Of a DNA stretch of 64,000 nucleotides, positions 23,621 through 35,642 are shown piece by piece. A model generated the notes under the pieces. The model was not told the origin of the DNA. It was given only the letters and a program-made list of their open reading frames with translations, and did not search any database. Location of the stretch: assembly GCA_029204225.1 (NCBI GenBank), contig CM055111.1:25734761-25798760 (forward strand), in the 5' to 3' direction. The DNA comes from Diphasiastrum complanatum (lineage: Eukaryota > Streptophyta > Lycopodiopsida > Lycopodiales > Lycopodiaceae). Made by a program: the position numbers and the translations under genes. The number at the start of each line of letters is the position of its first letter. The first letter of the stretch is position 1.

Positions 23621-23799
23621 ATTGGCAATGTGATGTTATGTTAATTACTTTCCCATGCTGCTCCTACTTGGAGGACATTTTTGGCTCCTTCATAGCCCGT
23701 GCAATATAAGGGCTCTTCTGTTGCTGATTCTGGTTCCATTTTGTCCCATTCAGCTAGGATGCTCTTGGCTTGAGGTGCAATAACTCCCCGAGGGATAAG

Positions 23800-25210
23800 T
23801 TCACACGGCTAGATAGCAAACTTGTGACACTCCTCTATGTGGAACCTTGGGCTCTCCCATGTGGAAAGGTGGTTATGATGGGCAAGATTAGAGCTTGCCA
23901 AGATTTTAGGAAACTAAATGCTGCTACAACAAAGGATTATCATCCTCTACCTTATACAGATACTATTCTTGACCAGGTAGCTGGTCATGAGTGTTATAGA
24001 TTTTTAGACGGATTCTCAGGTTATAATCAAGTTTTTATTAAAGAGGAAGATAGATCCAAGACCACTTTTACCACTGATTGGGGGACGTACGCATATACGC
24101 GAATTCCCTTTGGTCTTTGTAATGCACCTGCCACATTCCAATGTATGATGACGAACATTTTTGAAAGTTTTTAGAAATTTTCATGGATGACTTATGTGTC
24201 TATTCATCAACTAAAGACCACTTAGACACATTAGAGAAGACATTGAGAAGATGTCAAGAGACATCTCTTAAATTGCATTTGGCCAAGTGTTACTTCGGGA
24301 TGAGAGAAGGCATCCTATTAGGACATAGAATTTTGAAGGACGATATTCAAGCCGACATCAAAAAAGTAAAAAAGATTTTAGAGTTGTTAGAACCAACCAA
24401 TCTACAAGAGCTTAGAGGATTTCTAGGACATGTAGGATATTATCGTAGGATAATTAAGGATTATGCCATAGTAGTAACTCCTTCAACAAGTTTATTAAAA
24501 AATTTTGTTGAGTATCATTGGTGACAAGACCATCAAGAAGCTTTTGATAATTTAAAATAGTCATTAGCAGAAACAACTAGAGTTAGACCTCCAGATTGGG
24601 CTAAAAAGTTTCATGTATATGTAGACACATCATCATTTTGAATAGGTGTAGTGCTTAGTCAGAGAGATGACCAAAATATAGATTACCCAATTTATTATGT
24701 GGGTAGACAACTTGCAGCATCAAAAAAGAACTATTCTGCTACAGAGCGTGAAGCACTAGGAATGATTTATTCAATAAAGAAATTTAGACATTATCTTTTA
24801 GGATACCCTTTTGTTTTTCATGTTGATCACTATGCATTGAAACATTTAGTGAATAAACCTGATCTGTTGGGTAGGGTAGCTAGATGGGTATTGTTATTAG
24901 ATGAGTTTAATTATGAAGTAGAATCAAGAAGAGACAAGGATCATCAAAATACTGAATATATATCCCGCCTCCAACAAAAAAATCAGTTTGATCCCATTTC
25001 TGATGAATTTTTGGATGAACATATAATGCGTATTCAATTGGAAACATCAATTTATATGGACAATATTAACTTTTTACAGGACCAGATTTATCCTGATTAT
25101 TTTAATAAACAGCAAAAAACTATTTTCCTTTCAAAAGTAGGACCATATACGATTATAAATAACATATTGTATAAATTAGGAGCCGATGATAGCCTTCGCC
25201 GATGTTTAGT
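23800..25210 (+). pseudogene. Ty3/gypsy reverse transcriptase-RNase H remnant (plus)
   Basis: Reverse transcriptase: ACQDFRKLNAATTKDYHPLP, FLDGFSGYNQVFI, KTTFTTDWGTYAYTRIPFGL, CNAPATFQ, then after a frame break at about 24175 FMDDLCVYSS. The connection follows (LGHRILKDDI, LRGFLGHVGYYRRIIKDY). RNase H region: VYVDTSSF, three stops at about 24522, 24558 and 24640, then YYVGRQLAASKKNYSATERE, HYLLGYPFVFHVDHYALKHL and EYISRL. Similarity continues to YKLGADDSLRRCL, where the integrase zinc finger should begin, and then breaks at about 25200. The integrase is deleted. The same family is better preserved on the minus strand at 53047-55619. Confidence 0.9.
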
Positions 25211-25402
25211 TTTGTACCTTCAAAAGGAAGGACACGCTTTCATTAAATATTTGTCTAATCTGCCGATATATCATCAATATACCAAAAATCTCAAACACTT
25301 ATATTTTTTTTTGCCACCTCTTTTCCATCACTCTTGCTTTCTGATTTTGTGAATTTTTATGATCAAGCTCTCTATCGTCACTAGTTTACCATTACTATTG
25401 TC

Positions 25403-26316
25403 ATGGCGATTGTGTCCAAAACACACCCAAAACTAGTTTTATCGGTTTTACAACCATTAGCCATACGAGCACGGATTGAAGGACTCCTTCAATTCGATCC
25501 ATCAGTAATTTTTACAGACGTATGCCATGAGCTAATCCAAAATCTGAACAAGACAGAGGAGGGACATATTTCCACCATTGTCCGAAATCAAGAGATCATT
25601 ATTACAAAAGGATTTTATTGTCGTGCCTTAGGTTTGCCTATGGATGGTAGTATGTCTGTCACTAAGCCCAACTTCATCACTGAGAGCGAAACTTTTCAGG
25701 AGGAAGTTTATGTAGAGAAAAGGGGATGTAAGCTTTTTTATAAAAGAGATCCCAATCTCAAGAGCTTTGTGCGGTTCGCTCTTGCTTCTATATTCTTACT
25801 GGAGCAAGAGTACACCATTTCTAATACGAATATGGGATACCTGTTGAAAGCCTTGAATGGAGAACTCATTGCCTTCGGACAGATTGCTTTTAAGCAATTT
25901 TGTAAATTAGTAAAGAGTAATCAGTTTTCCAGGCTTGAATTGCAGTTTGGTACTCTATATATGCATGCCGGTGTTTTCTCTGTGCAGGAAGATATCCGAA
26001 TTGCACCGGTGCTACCAGAATTAGCCCCTTCAATTGAGGATGATTCACAAATGAGAGCATCAAAGGCAACCACCACAGAGATTGCATCAACATCAAGCCA
26101 ATAGGTGAGGATGTCTTCTCCATCATCACAATATAAGCCGCTTTCCAGTGCAGAAAGGAGTTGAGAAACTGAAGAAGAAGAAGAAACAGAAATTGTTGCT
26201 GAGCAAGGGCAGATTCAAGAAGATATCCAGCAAGAGCTAGCAAAAGAAGATGAACAAATTTTTGATATTCAGCAGGAAAGTGAAAGTGATGCCAAGGCAC
26301 CAATATTTGATGAAGA
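25403..26316 (+). pseudogene. Extra 3' gene of gypsy element, N-terminal part
   Basis: ATG at 25403 opens a 233-codon frame ending in TAG (26102-26104). The same frame continues past it, with a second stop TGA near 26159, through an acidic Glu-rich stretch into the coiled-coil region at 26318. The N-terminus is globular and not a known retroviral enzyme. Blocks such as IRNQEI-like VRNQEIIITKGFYCRALGL and VRFALASIFLLEQEY recall the conserved domain of plant Athila-type elements annotated as putative plant transposon protein; that resemblance is from memory and unverified. It follows pol in the same orientation, where Athila-like elements carry an additional gene. Confidence 0.5.
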
Positions 26317-27364
26317 ATTGTATTTGAAGACCTTTGGTACGTTGATGTCAGACACACAAGCAACCATTCAACATTTTGTCAGCCTAAAGAAAGTATCGAG
26401 GAAGTTCACATCAAAATATGATTCCATTCGAACAGACCTAATCCAGAAGAATGAAGAGCTAGAAGAGATCAAGACTGAGCTGACACACAAAAATGAAAAA
26501 CTTGAAGCAGCTCAAGTGGAGCTGTCAGAGAAGAATACAGCCCTAGAAGAAGCCCAAGGCAGGTTCGATGCTATCCTGGAAGCACTTGAAGTAATGCAGG
26601 AGCAATCCAACAATTTTGAAAATGAAATGCATTACTCAGACAGCAAATCTAGACCCTGCAAGCTTCCCTACCTGAAGAAAGACATGCTCGGAATACTCTG
26701 AAAAGTGCAAACAAGGAGCTGAGGGACAAACTCATTGATGCAATTGCTGAGAAAGAGAGTGTCGAAGCAAGCCAAAAACAGTTGCAGGACTCTATTTCTC
26801 AATTGTAGAGTTCTGAAGACATGTTAAGTCAAGGCAATAAAATTTATAAGAGACAGGCTGAGGAGGCAGTTTTATGGCAAATAAGTAACACTCGGAGCCT
26901 GCGTATCTCATGGCAGATACAAGATTGATCCCGTAGCTTGGAAAGGTATTCAAGAGAGAATTATTCAGACCTTCCAGCTAAAGTACCTTCAACCACAAAT
27001 GGCTGCTTACAAAAAACTAAAGAAAGAACTGGAAGAGGTAAAATTCAATTCAAGCCAAATCCAGGTTTCTGACAAAGACTCGGTTCAACAACAAGATCAA
27101 GCAATTCAGACTAATGTGCCAGTTGCATCTACAGCAGAAAAAGTCATCCAAACAGATCAAGTCTTCAGGCAGCTGCTGAGAGATCAATTCGTTTTGACTG
27201 AAGCTGAGGAGACAAAGCTAGCAGTTGCCAAAGCTGTACTGGTTGTGCCACAAGCTTCAGCAGTCAAGCCACCACAAAGCAATATTACACCTGAGGGGAC
27301 TGAGAAGCGAAAGAACAAGATAGTGTATTCACTACTAAGGATAGAATTTCAGACATTCCAATAG
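26317..27364 (+). pseudogene. Extra 3' gene of gypsy element, coiled-coil part
   Basis: 26318-26640 encodes heptad-rich sequence (IQKNEELEEIKTELTHKNEK, LEAAQVELSEKNTALEEAQG), a clear coiled coil. A frameshift near 26635 moves the coil to another frame, where it continues (NKELRDKLIDAIAEKESVEA) to about 26810. After further breaks, 26960-27364 holds FQLKYLQPQMAAYKKLKKEL, a Gln/Val-rich linker and a stop. The words TFQLKYLQP match NFQVEFLQP in the minus-strand copy at about 51110-51140, which supports a shared protein. Function unknown. Confidence 0.55.
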
Positions 27365-27689
27365 GAACTAACTTCTTTTCTTTCACCTTTCTATAGTCCA
27401 GAACTTTAGTGGAGAATTGATTACCTTCTTTTACCAAAACTTTTTGGTTATACTAAAGAACAATGGGAAAGCCCTTGAACTTTCTCTAATCTAAACACTT
27501 TTTGGGCCAAGCTCACTATGCACCAAAAAGGTATCCTTGCTCTTGCCATTGTTCAGAATAAGTTCAATCTGCAAACTAACTATATTCATGTTGTTACAAG
27601 ATCTTTGTATATATATATCCTAGAGTATCTAAAAACATTTTAAAACGATATTTTTTTTGCTCTGGATGAGTAATAAAATAAGCTAGACT

Positions 27690-28230
27690 CAATTAACATT
27701 TTTGATGTTAAAGAGCTTGTTCCTAGTCCTAATCCAATTCCTCCCAGATTTTCCAATCGAATATCATTTCCTGATCTATGGATAATCTACACGGATTGGG
27801 AAGCTAATTTTTCTTGTTATTTGGAGGAAGTTAAAACAAATAATATAATTCGCTCTACTAATCCAATATCCAGACCATACCATACTTACAATTATGTAAA
27901 TATCGGTTTTCTCATTTCTTATGCACTTCTATCCATTCAACAACCGTACATTAAAGAGAAATTTTAAGAGTATACATATACAGCTCTCTCACGAACTGTC
28001 CCTTCTGCTGAGATGTCTGAAATCTTGTAGTCGCGGAAGGGAGGTTATCCAAATTTATCTTTTCAGGAAGATTACAACCAGAAGAACAACTACTTCCTTG
28101 CTACAAAAGGGATGACCCTAAAACAAGTTAATGAAGAAAATGAAGCCCGAGCAAAAGCCATTTTTCATAGAAAGCCAGCCAGCAGGAAGCAACAAAGGAA
28201 AATGTAAGAATTTGTTTGCGAGCCGTTGCA
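27690..28230 (+). pseudogene. Possible C-terminal part of the extra gypsy gene
   Basis: The plus-strand frame near 27707-27970 reads VKELVPSPNPIPPRFSNRIS, then FPDLWIIYTDWEANFSCYLE. The latter resembles YPKLFSLYVDWERNLAEYFA in the minus-strand copy (about 50230-50330). After a stop the frame resumes to a basic end (RAKAIFHRKPASRKQQRK) near 28204. The match is short; assignment to the same gene rests on position and this one block. Confidence 0.35.
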
Positions 28231-28654
28231 CAGCTCAGAAAGGGGATATGTGGAGCCTCATGATCCCACATTATCCAAAGTTACTGTTTTATATTGCAAA
28301 AAATTTCAATTTTTATACACGTGAATGTGCTATAGTGCCTAAATTCATGTAAAGGCCTATTTGCACTTTGTAAATTCACATTTAGGTTAGAAATCGAGAC
28401 GTTTTGTGTGACGTTCTATAGAGACGCATTAGCAGATCTCAACCGACATCTTAATGGTTGGTAAACGACATTGAGGCCGGTGATCGTTCCTATAAGGCTG
28501 ACACTTCGTGCCATTGTACACATGCACAAATTTGAGTATCAATAGAGAAAGAAGAGAGCCGGTTTCTATAACCTTGAGCATTCTTTCCCTCTGCCATCTC
28601 TTACAGAGCATTAGCTTAACAATCCTTAGAACCATATGGCAGAGCTGCTAGAGC

Positions 28655-28821
28655 AAATTTTTTTTGCCTGGCAGCATTACTCGTCGACGAGCAATGCTAG
28701 CAGGCAAAAAACTTTGCCTGACAATCCTCCATGGTGATGAGTGAGGCATCATTGCCAGGCAAAAAATTTCTACCTGGCAGCATTGCTCGCCGGTAAGCAA
28801 TCCATGCAAAAAAAATTTGGT
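28655..28821. repeat. Cluster of three imperfect hairpins (TTTTTTGCCTGGCA type)
   Basis: 28655-28714 is an imperfect palindrome of about 30 bp per arm, centred on CTCGTCGACGAG (TTTGCCTG-GCAGCATT ... CAATGCT-AGCAGGCAAA). 28711-28770 is a second, looser inverted repeat (TTTGCCTGACAAT ... CATTGCCAGGCAAA). 28765-28821 is a third, centred on GCCGGT with AAATTT at both outer ends. Confidence 0.8.
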
Positions 28822-29570
28822 TTGGCAGATCAGCCTCATCGTCATGGAGAGTTGCCAATCCTATCTTCTACCCTGCTTCACCAATCCTTCTAGCACACGG
28901 CTCATGATTTATCAAGGATGGGGTTAATGCATGATTATGGACAGTAGTAGCTCTTATATATAATCCTTCACAGTTTTTACTCATTTCCATAATCAAGCTT
29001 CATGTAACTGATTGTCAACTACTCTTAACCTACAGGGCATCCTGTACTAAGCTGAGTACAGAACAAGAAAATGTACATCAACGCATCGGTACAAATCTCC
29101 TATACATTCAATAGAAAAGTTAAAATTTGATCAAATTTCTATGACTGCACAAGAGTTGATTTAAAACCACAAAGCCTTGATGTGGTCAAGCTCTCAATTA
29201 CGAAGTTCCATATGTTAAAGAACTGATTAACAATGTTCAGTTAAATCTCATATCTACCCTCTATGTGAGATGCTTGCTCGCTAATTGAAGTGAGGTTTCT
29301 TTCGTTGTCAGGCACAAAATTTTTGCCTAGCAAGCAATGCTGTCAGGCAAAAAAAATTTCCCTGGCAGTTCTCCATGGCCATGAGGCAGAGCACATCAAT
29401 AGGTATGAGGCTTCTACCGCAACATGGAAACTTGGACTCTTGAAATGCATGACCAACTAGAGTGAATCAGTCGCCCACTTGCAGTTTGGAGGGGTGTTTA
29501 GTTAAGCATTCATTAATTGTATGTTGTTGGGTTAGTGGCGGACTATTTAACATTTTGTTGTAGGCATTAC
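28822..29570. other. Non-coding stretch with one more hairpin repeat
   Basis: No gene is supported. 29309-29376 repeats the cluster motif (GTCAGGCACAAAATTTTTGCC ... TGTCAGGCAAAAAAAATTT). The stretch ends where the LTR of F1 starts (29571). Confidence 0.5.
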
Positions 29571-30298
29571 TGTGAAGATTATTAAAATATTATCTTCCTA
29601 TCTCGAGTTTGGGTTCATGTCCATGATAATTTCTACTAGATTTCATGTTGTACATATAAGGAGTGTGAATTGAGCACATATCCTTCAGTGTAGCTCGGAT
29701 TTGAGTTATATAGGTTCAATTGTAATGACATGAAGATGTTTTGATAGCATGCAAAGTCTTACTGTATGCATGCAAGCCACATGCAATCAGTGCATGCAAC
29801 ATGCAAAGTAGTTTTTGTGATCTACACATGTCTAGGCAAGTTTATGACTTGACATGCAGTACATGCACCATACATGCATGCAATTACACATGTGGATATC
29901 TGGTACGTGAATTAGTTTAGTTAAGTGGACTTTCCATGCAACTCCACTGTAGGAATTCGAGTCTCTCTCATATAGGGAAAGCTGGGCATGTTTTGCCATA
30001 TTGTGAATATTGAGATTTTGGTGTTTTGGACTCATTCTCTCTCTACCCAAGTTTTCTATGTATGATTTTCTCTCTCTACCCGAGAGAAGCCTTTTTTTCC
30101 CATACTGAACACTTAGAATTATTTCTAACATTCTTTTCTCATAGTGAAGAGTTAGAGTTTTTCATCAGATGTATGCCATTGTGCTCTTGCCTTAGATTTT
30201 TCAAGCATACTGTTCTTTATCAATCTTGTGCAATGAAAACACCTCAGTAAGATCCTGTAGGGTGTGTGGTGAAGTTCACACGTGCTAAAAACTTCACA
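29571..30298 (+). repeat. 5' LTR of copia element F1
   Basis: TGTGAAGATTA ... ACTTCACA, followed at once by the primer-binding site TGGTATCAGAGC (30299-30310). It is nearly the same length and sequence as the LTR at 46066-46788. The region 29740-29900 is rich in GCATGCA words. Confidence 0.9.
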
Positions 30299-31062
30299 TG
30301 GTATCAGAGCTTCATGCTTTGAAGAGGTGAGGTGTATACATCAGATCATCAGTGTTTTTGCTTGCAGGAACTCGAATTTTGGAGAAGTATTCAAACTCGC
30401 TGAGAAACAATCAATCTGTGAATCATAAGTGGATCAAATCAAGGCTAATCTGATCCAGCGGAGCTCTGTACGGACAGAGAGCTCATAGGTGTGAAATCAA
30501 CCCTCATTAATGAGTGCTACTTCTCAAGAAATGATCCAAATTTGATGCTCTATAGCTTGTTGGATAGGTATTGGAGAGTAGAATGTGTTGCTCTTGTTTC
30601 TAAATCAATTTGATTTGTTTTTAGAAGAGTTTTAGGCAATCAGAGTTTGAGAGGGTACTCAACTCGTGGGATATGCCAAAGTGAGCACACATCTGTCTTT
30701 TTCACCAATTTCATCAATTTTCATTGTAGGATTGGATAGAAATGAGTGTTCTGAGGTCTTAGACTTTTCATTTCACACATATTACTATGTTTGAGTTGAA
30801 AGTAAGTTCCTAGAGATTTTTTTAGTACATTGAAGCTCATGGGAGAGATAGACTTCTTGCTTGCATGTGCTTCTTCTTTTGTGACTAAAGCAAAATCCAA
30901 ATTCAAGATAGATTGATTTTCTGTATTGAGAGTTTGTTCTCACATTTGTTGCTAGATTTCATAGGGTAGATCAACATCTGTGTTAGATCCTAGATTGAGA
31001 TAGCAAGCAACATCCTTTCAACTCCATTTTTTTTATCATTACTAGAATTTCTCACCAAGAAG

Positions 31063-32007
31063 ATGTCTTCATCTGGTTCACATTTCTTAGAGCACAGTGA
31101 GAGATTAACATCTTCCAATTATGCAATGTGGAAGATCAGAATGGAATCATTGTTAATTCTACAGGATGTAATGGATATTGTGAGTGGAGCGGAAGAAGAA
31201 CCTGCTGCACCTAATGAAGGTGCAGTATTCCACAAAAGAACCAGAATTGTCCTTCATTTTATAAAAATGAATGTTACCAATGAAGTGTTAAGAGAGGTCA
31301 GTACATGCACCACTGCCAAGGAAGCTTGGATACTCTAAAAACAATCTATGAAATCAAAAATACTTCGACTACTTACACTTAGAAACCAAATATTTCTAAG
31401 TTATCAGAGAGTAGATGAGAGTGCTTCATCATATGTCATGAGAGTTAAGGATCTTCATCAAGAGTTAGCTGGTATTAGTGATGCTCTTAAGAACACTGAA
31501 CTTGTTCAAGTAGTCCTAAATGGACTTAGAGATGAGTATGACAATATTGTGCAGACTTATGCTATCAGAGAGGATCTTCCATTCTTGGAGACACTGCAAG
31601 GTGTTCTCATTGCTGAAGGAAGCAGGCAAGAGAACAAGATGCTGAGGATCAACAAAATTTCATTGAAAGATGGTGGAGATGACAAAGCACTCTTCATCAG
31701 ACACAAGTCAAGAGGCAAGGGCAAAGGACAACAACACTTCAAGAAGGACAAAGCCAAAGAAGGTGGTGAGGATCAGTCCTCACAAGGTGCAACATCCAGT
31801 GGCAAGAAGAAGTTGTCAAAGATCAAGTGTTTTTTCTGTGGAAAGAACGGACATTATGCATCCAATTGTTTCAAGAAGAAGAACCAATCTAAGCAAGCTA
31901 ACCTTACTAATGAGGATGAGTGTGAGGGTGTAGAGAGTGAAAGAGAGGATTCAATAATGATGTCTACTTTTTCATCTTTTCCTTTTAAGAATGAAGAAGT
32001 CTGGTAA
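31063..32007 (+). pseudogene. Copia gag of element F1
   Basis: After a leader of about 750 nt, ATG at 31063 gives MSSSGSHFLEHSERLTSSNY, a typical gag N-terminus. One base is lost after TAKEAW (near 31327); the remaining gag is open from 31348 to 32007, with the dimer/helix region, a Lys-rich tail and the zinc knuckle CFFCGKNGHYASNC (near 31830-31871). A TAA at 32005 replaces the first residue after the Trp of the WYIDSGA-type protease site. Gag forms the particle; with its single frameshift this copy is close to coding. Confidence 0.9.
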
Positions 32008-32612
32008 ATAGATAGTGGGGCTAGTTCCCACATGTCTAGTTCAAGGAACTCTTTCACTAATCTCATGTCATATTTAGGTGCAAAAAGGTCAATCTATACT
32101 GCTAATGATGTAGAGTGTAGAATTGAAGGAATAGGTAGTATTCCATTACATGCATGACCATCAAAAAAAATTTGCTTACATGATATACTGTATGTACCTA
32201 AATTGACTAAGAATCTCATTAGTGTAGGACAGTTGTTTGATAGTGGATTGGATGTCAAGTTTCAAGTTGACAAGTGTATAATCTCAAGAGAAAATGAAGT
32301 TATTGCTAGAGGATCTAGAACTGGTAAGTTGTACAAACTAGATTCTAGGGAGAGTGCTAACATTTTAGATATTGCTTATGAGACCAAGGTTCTACAGGAG
32401 GATCTGTGGCATAAAAGATTGGGTCATCCCAATCAAAAGTTTGTCTTTTGTTCAGAAGTCTGTATGGAGTGAAACAGGCACCAAGGTCTTGGTATGCAAG
32501 GCTCAATTGTTATCTCATATCACTCAGATTCAGTCGAAGTGAATATGACCCTTCTCTGTATTATAAGTTTGTAGATAACTTTGTAATTATTCTTCTCATC
32601 TATGTAGATCTT
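32008..32612 (+). pseudogene. Copia protease joined to reverse transcriptase by deletion (F1)
   Basis: The frame continues IDSGASSHM (protease active site), LYVPKLTKNLISVGQL and the GAG-pre-integrase DLWHKRLGHPN at 32400-32434. It then jumps, near 32437, directly into reverse transcriptase: VCLLFRSLYGVKQAPRSWYA, in a shifted frame, ending at LLIYVD near 32610. Integrase and the first half of reverse transcriptase are deleted. RNase H and the 3' LTR are absent; a gag of a different element follows. Confidence 0.85.
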
Positions 32613-33180
32613 TAGAAATCCCATTTGGAGTTGCTTGATAAGCAACATCAACTACAGATGGAGAAACTCACCAATGAGTTTCAAACTTCCCTACAATCTA
32701 TCCAAAGTAGTATGCCTGGTCAACCCATCCCTACACAGGTACCTTATAAATGAAAACCAATATGGTGCCCACACTATCAAGCTACACATCCTACTGATGC
32801 TTATTGTTCATATCAGCATATCCAAGCACATGCCATCCAACGATATCAAGAACAAGCATCACAATCTGGACATTCCTCGCATTATCATGAATACCCACTA
32901 GAAAGTCCAGAACCACTAGCCATACAAAATGGCTATGTCATTACGCAAGGGCCATTAAACAACAAATGTTTCATCTATGGTAAAACTGGCCACTTCATAT
33001 GTGATTGTCCAGTCAAGACCAAGTACCATGCCGAGTGTCCCAACTGTGTCAGAAAACACAGATTCAAAGACTGTCCGAAACAACCAAGTAAGATCCTACC
33101 TGCCCGCCACGTTAGTTATGAATCACAATAGGATCCTTACAACAACACCACACGAGCACCATACCACAACCAACAATTAA
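32613..33180 (+). pseudogene. Gag-like fragment with two zinc knuckles
   Basis: A different element from F1. The frame reads LLDKQHQLQMEKLTNEFQTS, then a Gln/His/Tyr-rich stretch and a degenerate knuckle CFIYGKTGHFICDC (near 32966, second Cys replaced by Tyr). A second partial knuckle CPNCVRKHRFKDC lies near 33035-33073. Two closely spaced knuckles suggest a Ty3/gypsy-type or other retroelement nucleocapsid. At least two stops interrupt it. No protease or pol can be followed. Confidence 0.5.
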
Positions 33181-34057
33181 ACCTGCTGCTCAATCGAGAA
33201 GTTTCTTGCAAACTTCTACATTACCATGCAATCCACCAGTTCCATAATGCAAAAAGACATCAATCTGAATTGAGTCCTTGTAGGAAGAAAGTGAAACTGA
33301 TATTCTGTCATCTGCTACAATGTCCAACCAAGAGCAACCTCCACAAGGAATTGACAGTTATTCTCCCCTTCTGCAACCTCGAATCTATTTGTCTTTCCAC
33401 ATGTTGATAAGATTTTCAATGTGCCAATACACAATAAATCTAGGAATCAAAAATCCAGTTAGAAATTTGGTTCAAAATCTCTTACTCAGAGAGGTACTCA
33501 GGACATAGTACCTCCACCATACTTGCATCTCAAGCTATATCTTACAACATCTGCTATCAACGATGGTAGATTTAGTGTCACCATTCCTGCCTTGTTTTTG
33601 ACAAAGGCTTATCCGAGTTCTTTCATTACTCTAAAAAGATCAATAGAAAAATGAAACTGACAACGTAGCTTATCAATGTTGATGAATAAAAGTTTTGTTC
33701 GTTGACACATGCCATACAGTTATCAACTCTCTGTACCGTTATTATCTTTATATGTTCCTCTTTATAATTTCTTGTGAAATTGATTTTTTCATGAGAAGTA
33801 GCTATTGTACAAGAGTCATCATTGAAGAGTATCCTCAGAACGAAAAAAATTTCATCTATTCATATTTACATCACCTTGTCAAGAGTTTAGGATTTTTGAG
33901 CATATTTTAAATTTGCAAAATTCATGTCAAGTCAGAGTTGATTCCTACATCTCATTGCCATATTAATTTTCTAGTCAACTATAGCAAGATCGAAACAAAT
34001 TTAGATAAAATTTGTTCAATCTTTAGTCCAGTCGCATGTTCAGCATGTTTCAACTGC
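33181..34057. other. No supported gene
   Basis: Short frames only. It may be decayed sequence of the gag-bearing element to the left. It ends at the truncation point of element C. Confidence 0.4.
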
Positions 34058-35642
34058 GTGTACAATCATCTATAAAAGTTACATACATCAAGGCACCTCC
34101 ATTACTTGCATGTGAAAAACTATGTACATCAGAATGTATGAGATCCAAGGGAGAGAGAGATCTTGATGAAGATTTCTTGTAAGAAGATTTGTGTGACTTT
34201 GCAAGGCCACATGCCTCACACATTTTTCCACACTTCTTGAAAGTTCTTGGTAGGCCGAGAGCTAGTTCCTTGCTTGCCATTGACTCCATAGATTGAAGAT
34301 TAGGATGGCCTAATCTCTTATGCCAAAGCTCCACTTGAGTTAGCTCCTCCCTAGCCAAGTTCACACTTTCACTTGCAACATTAGCATCCAACTTGAAAAG
34401 TCTACCTTGCTTAATGCCACTAGCTATGCACTTATCATTTTTCAAGATGGAACAAACTCCATTCTTGAAATGTACATCTAGTCCATTGTCCATTAATTGT
34501 CCTACACTAAGCAAGTTTCTTGAAATGGTAGGAACATACAAAACATTATCTAGATCTATCCTTTTAGATGTGCCTAAACAAAGAGGTATAGATCCTATGT
34601 CATCTATCTTGCATGCTTGATCACTAGCAGTGTATATTGACTTCTTAGAGTCATTACAAGATAGAAGAGTAGAAAAATAATGCTTGTTAAAGGACATGTG
34701 GGAACTAGCCCCACTATCTATCCACCATGTGTCTTGACTTGAAGTTGGTGTAGATGCAACCATTAAGGATGTGTTGAATCCATCCTCATATTCTTCCTCT
34801 TGAGCAATGTTCCCTTGATCTCCTTTGGCTTGTTGATTCTTCTTCAAGTAGCATTCTGAGGCAAAGTGTCCTTTCTTTCCACAAAAGAAACATTTTAGTT
34901 TTGCCTTGTTCTTCACTTTGCCTTTGGAGGTAGATCCTCCATTCTTCATCTCAGCCTCCTTTCCTTGATTTTTCTTGAATGGATTTTGCTTTTTCTTGCC
35001 TTTAGATGTAAAGTTAGCTTTCTCCTCTCCTCCATTAAGTGACATGCTATCCATTCTTGTCTTGAGGTGTAGAAGCCTACTCTCCTCGGCCACAAGAACA
35101 TTGTGCAACTTCTCAATGGATGGAAGAGAGTCTTGAATGGCAAATGATTGGACTAAGTTGGTAAACTCATCACTTAGACCATTCAAAATGATTTGTACTA
35201 GTTCTTGATCTTGGATCTTCTCTCCTATTGCACTTAACTCCTTGTTAAGAGATTTGATCCTAAGAACATACTCTTGTCCACTCTCTCCACTTCCTTTCAT
35301 GCTTTGGAAAACTTGATTTCTTAGCATGAGGATTCTTGAAGTATTGTTGGATTCATAAATGCTCTTTAATGAATCCCAAGCCTCTTTGGATGAGGTACAA
35401 GAAGACACCTCTTTCAAGAGGTCATTGCATACATTTAACTTTATGCAATGTAGAGCTAATCTTGCTCTCTTCTTGTATTTGGCTTGTTCTTGGGGAGTTT
35501 GAGGCTCTTCCTCTACTCCTTGAACTATGTCATATAGATCATGGATCACTAGGAGTGATTCCATTCTCACTTTCCAAATGGAATAATTTGTGGAAGTGAG
35601 TCTCTCACTTGATTCCATCAAATATCCACCCATGGATGACAT
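34058..35642 (-). CDS. Copia gag-protease-integrase N-terminus, open frame, 3'-truncated (element C)
   Basis: An uninterrupted frame of about 528 codons on the minus strand from ATG at 35642 (MSSMGGYLMESSERLTSTNY). Domains in order: gag helices (residues 1-200), a Lys-rich tail, zinc knuckle CFFCGKKGHFASEC (about 255-268), aspartic protease site WWIDSGASSHM (about 308-318), LYVPTISRNLLSVGQL, GAG-pre-integrase LWHKRLGHPN, the integrase finger CEACGLAKSH, and the start of the integrase core (YVTFIDDCTR). At about 34057 the element is cut off; reverse transcriptase, RNase H and the 3' LTR are missing. Lack of stops suggests a fairly recent insertion. It cannot transpose by itself. Confidence 0.9.

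Noticed and set aside
25890-26363. 157-codon minus-strand frame
   Set aside because: Antisense shadow of the plus-strand extra gypsy gene; Leu-rich composition results from the opposite strand's Glu/Gln codons.
28429-28821. Possible CRISPR-like or tRNA-derived array from the repeated hairpins
   Set aside because: Units are few, unequal and palindromic without uniform spacers; no tRNA box A/B could be recognised, and the setting is a plant genome.
34393-34620. Plus-strand frame within element C
   Set aside because: Shadow of the element C protease region; the minus-strand frame is uninterrupted and has the family motifs.
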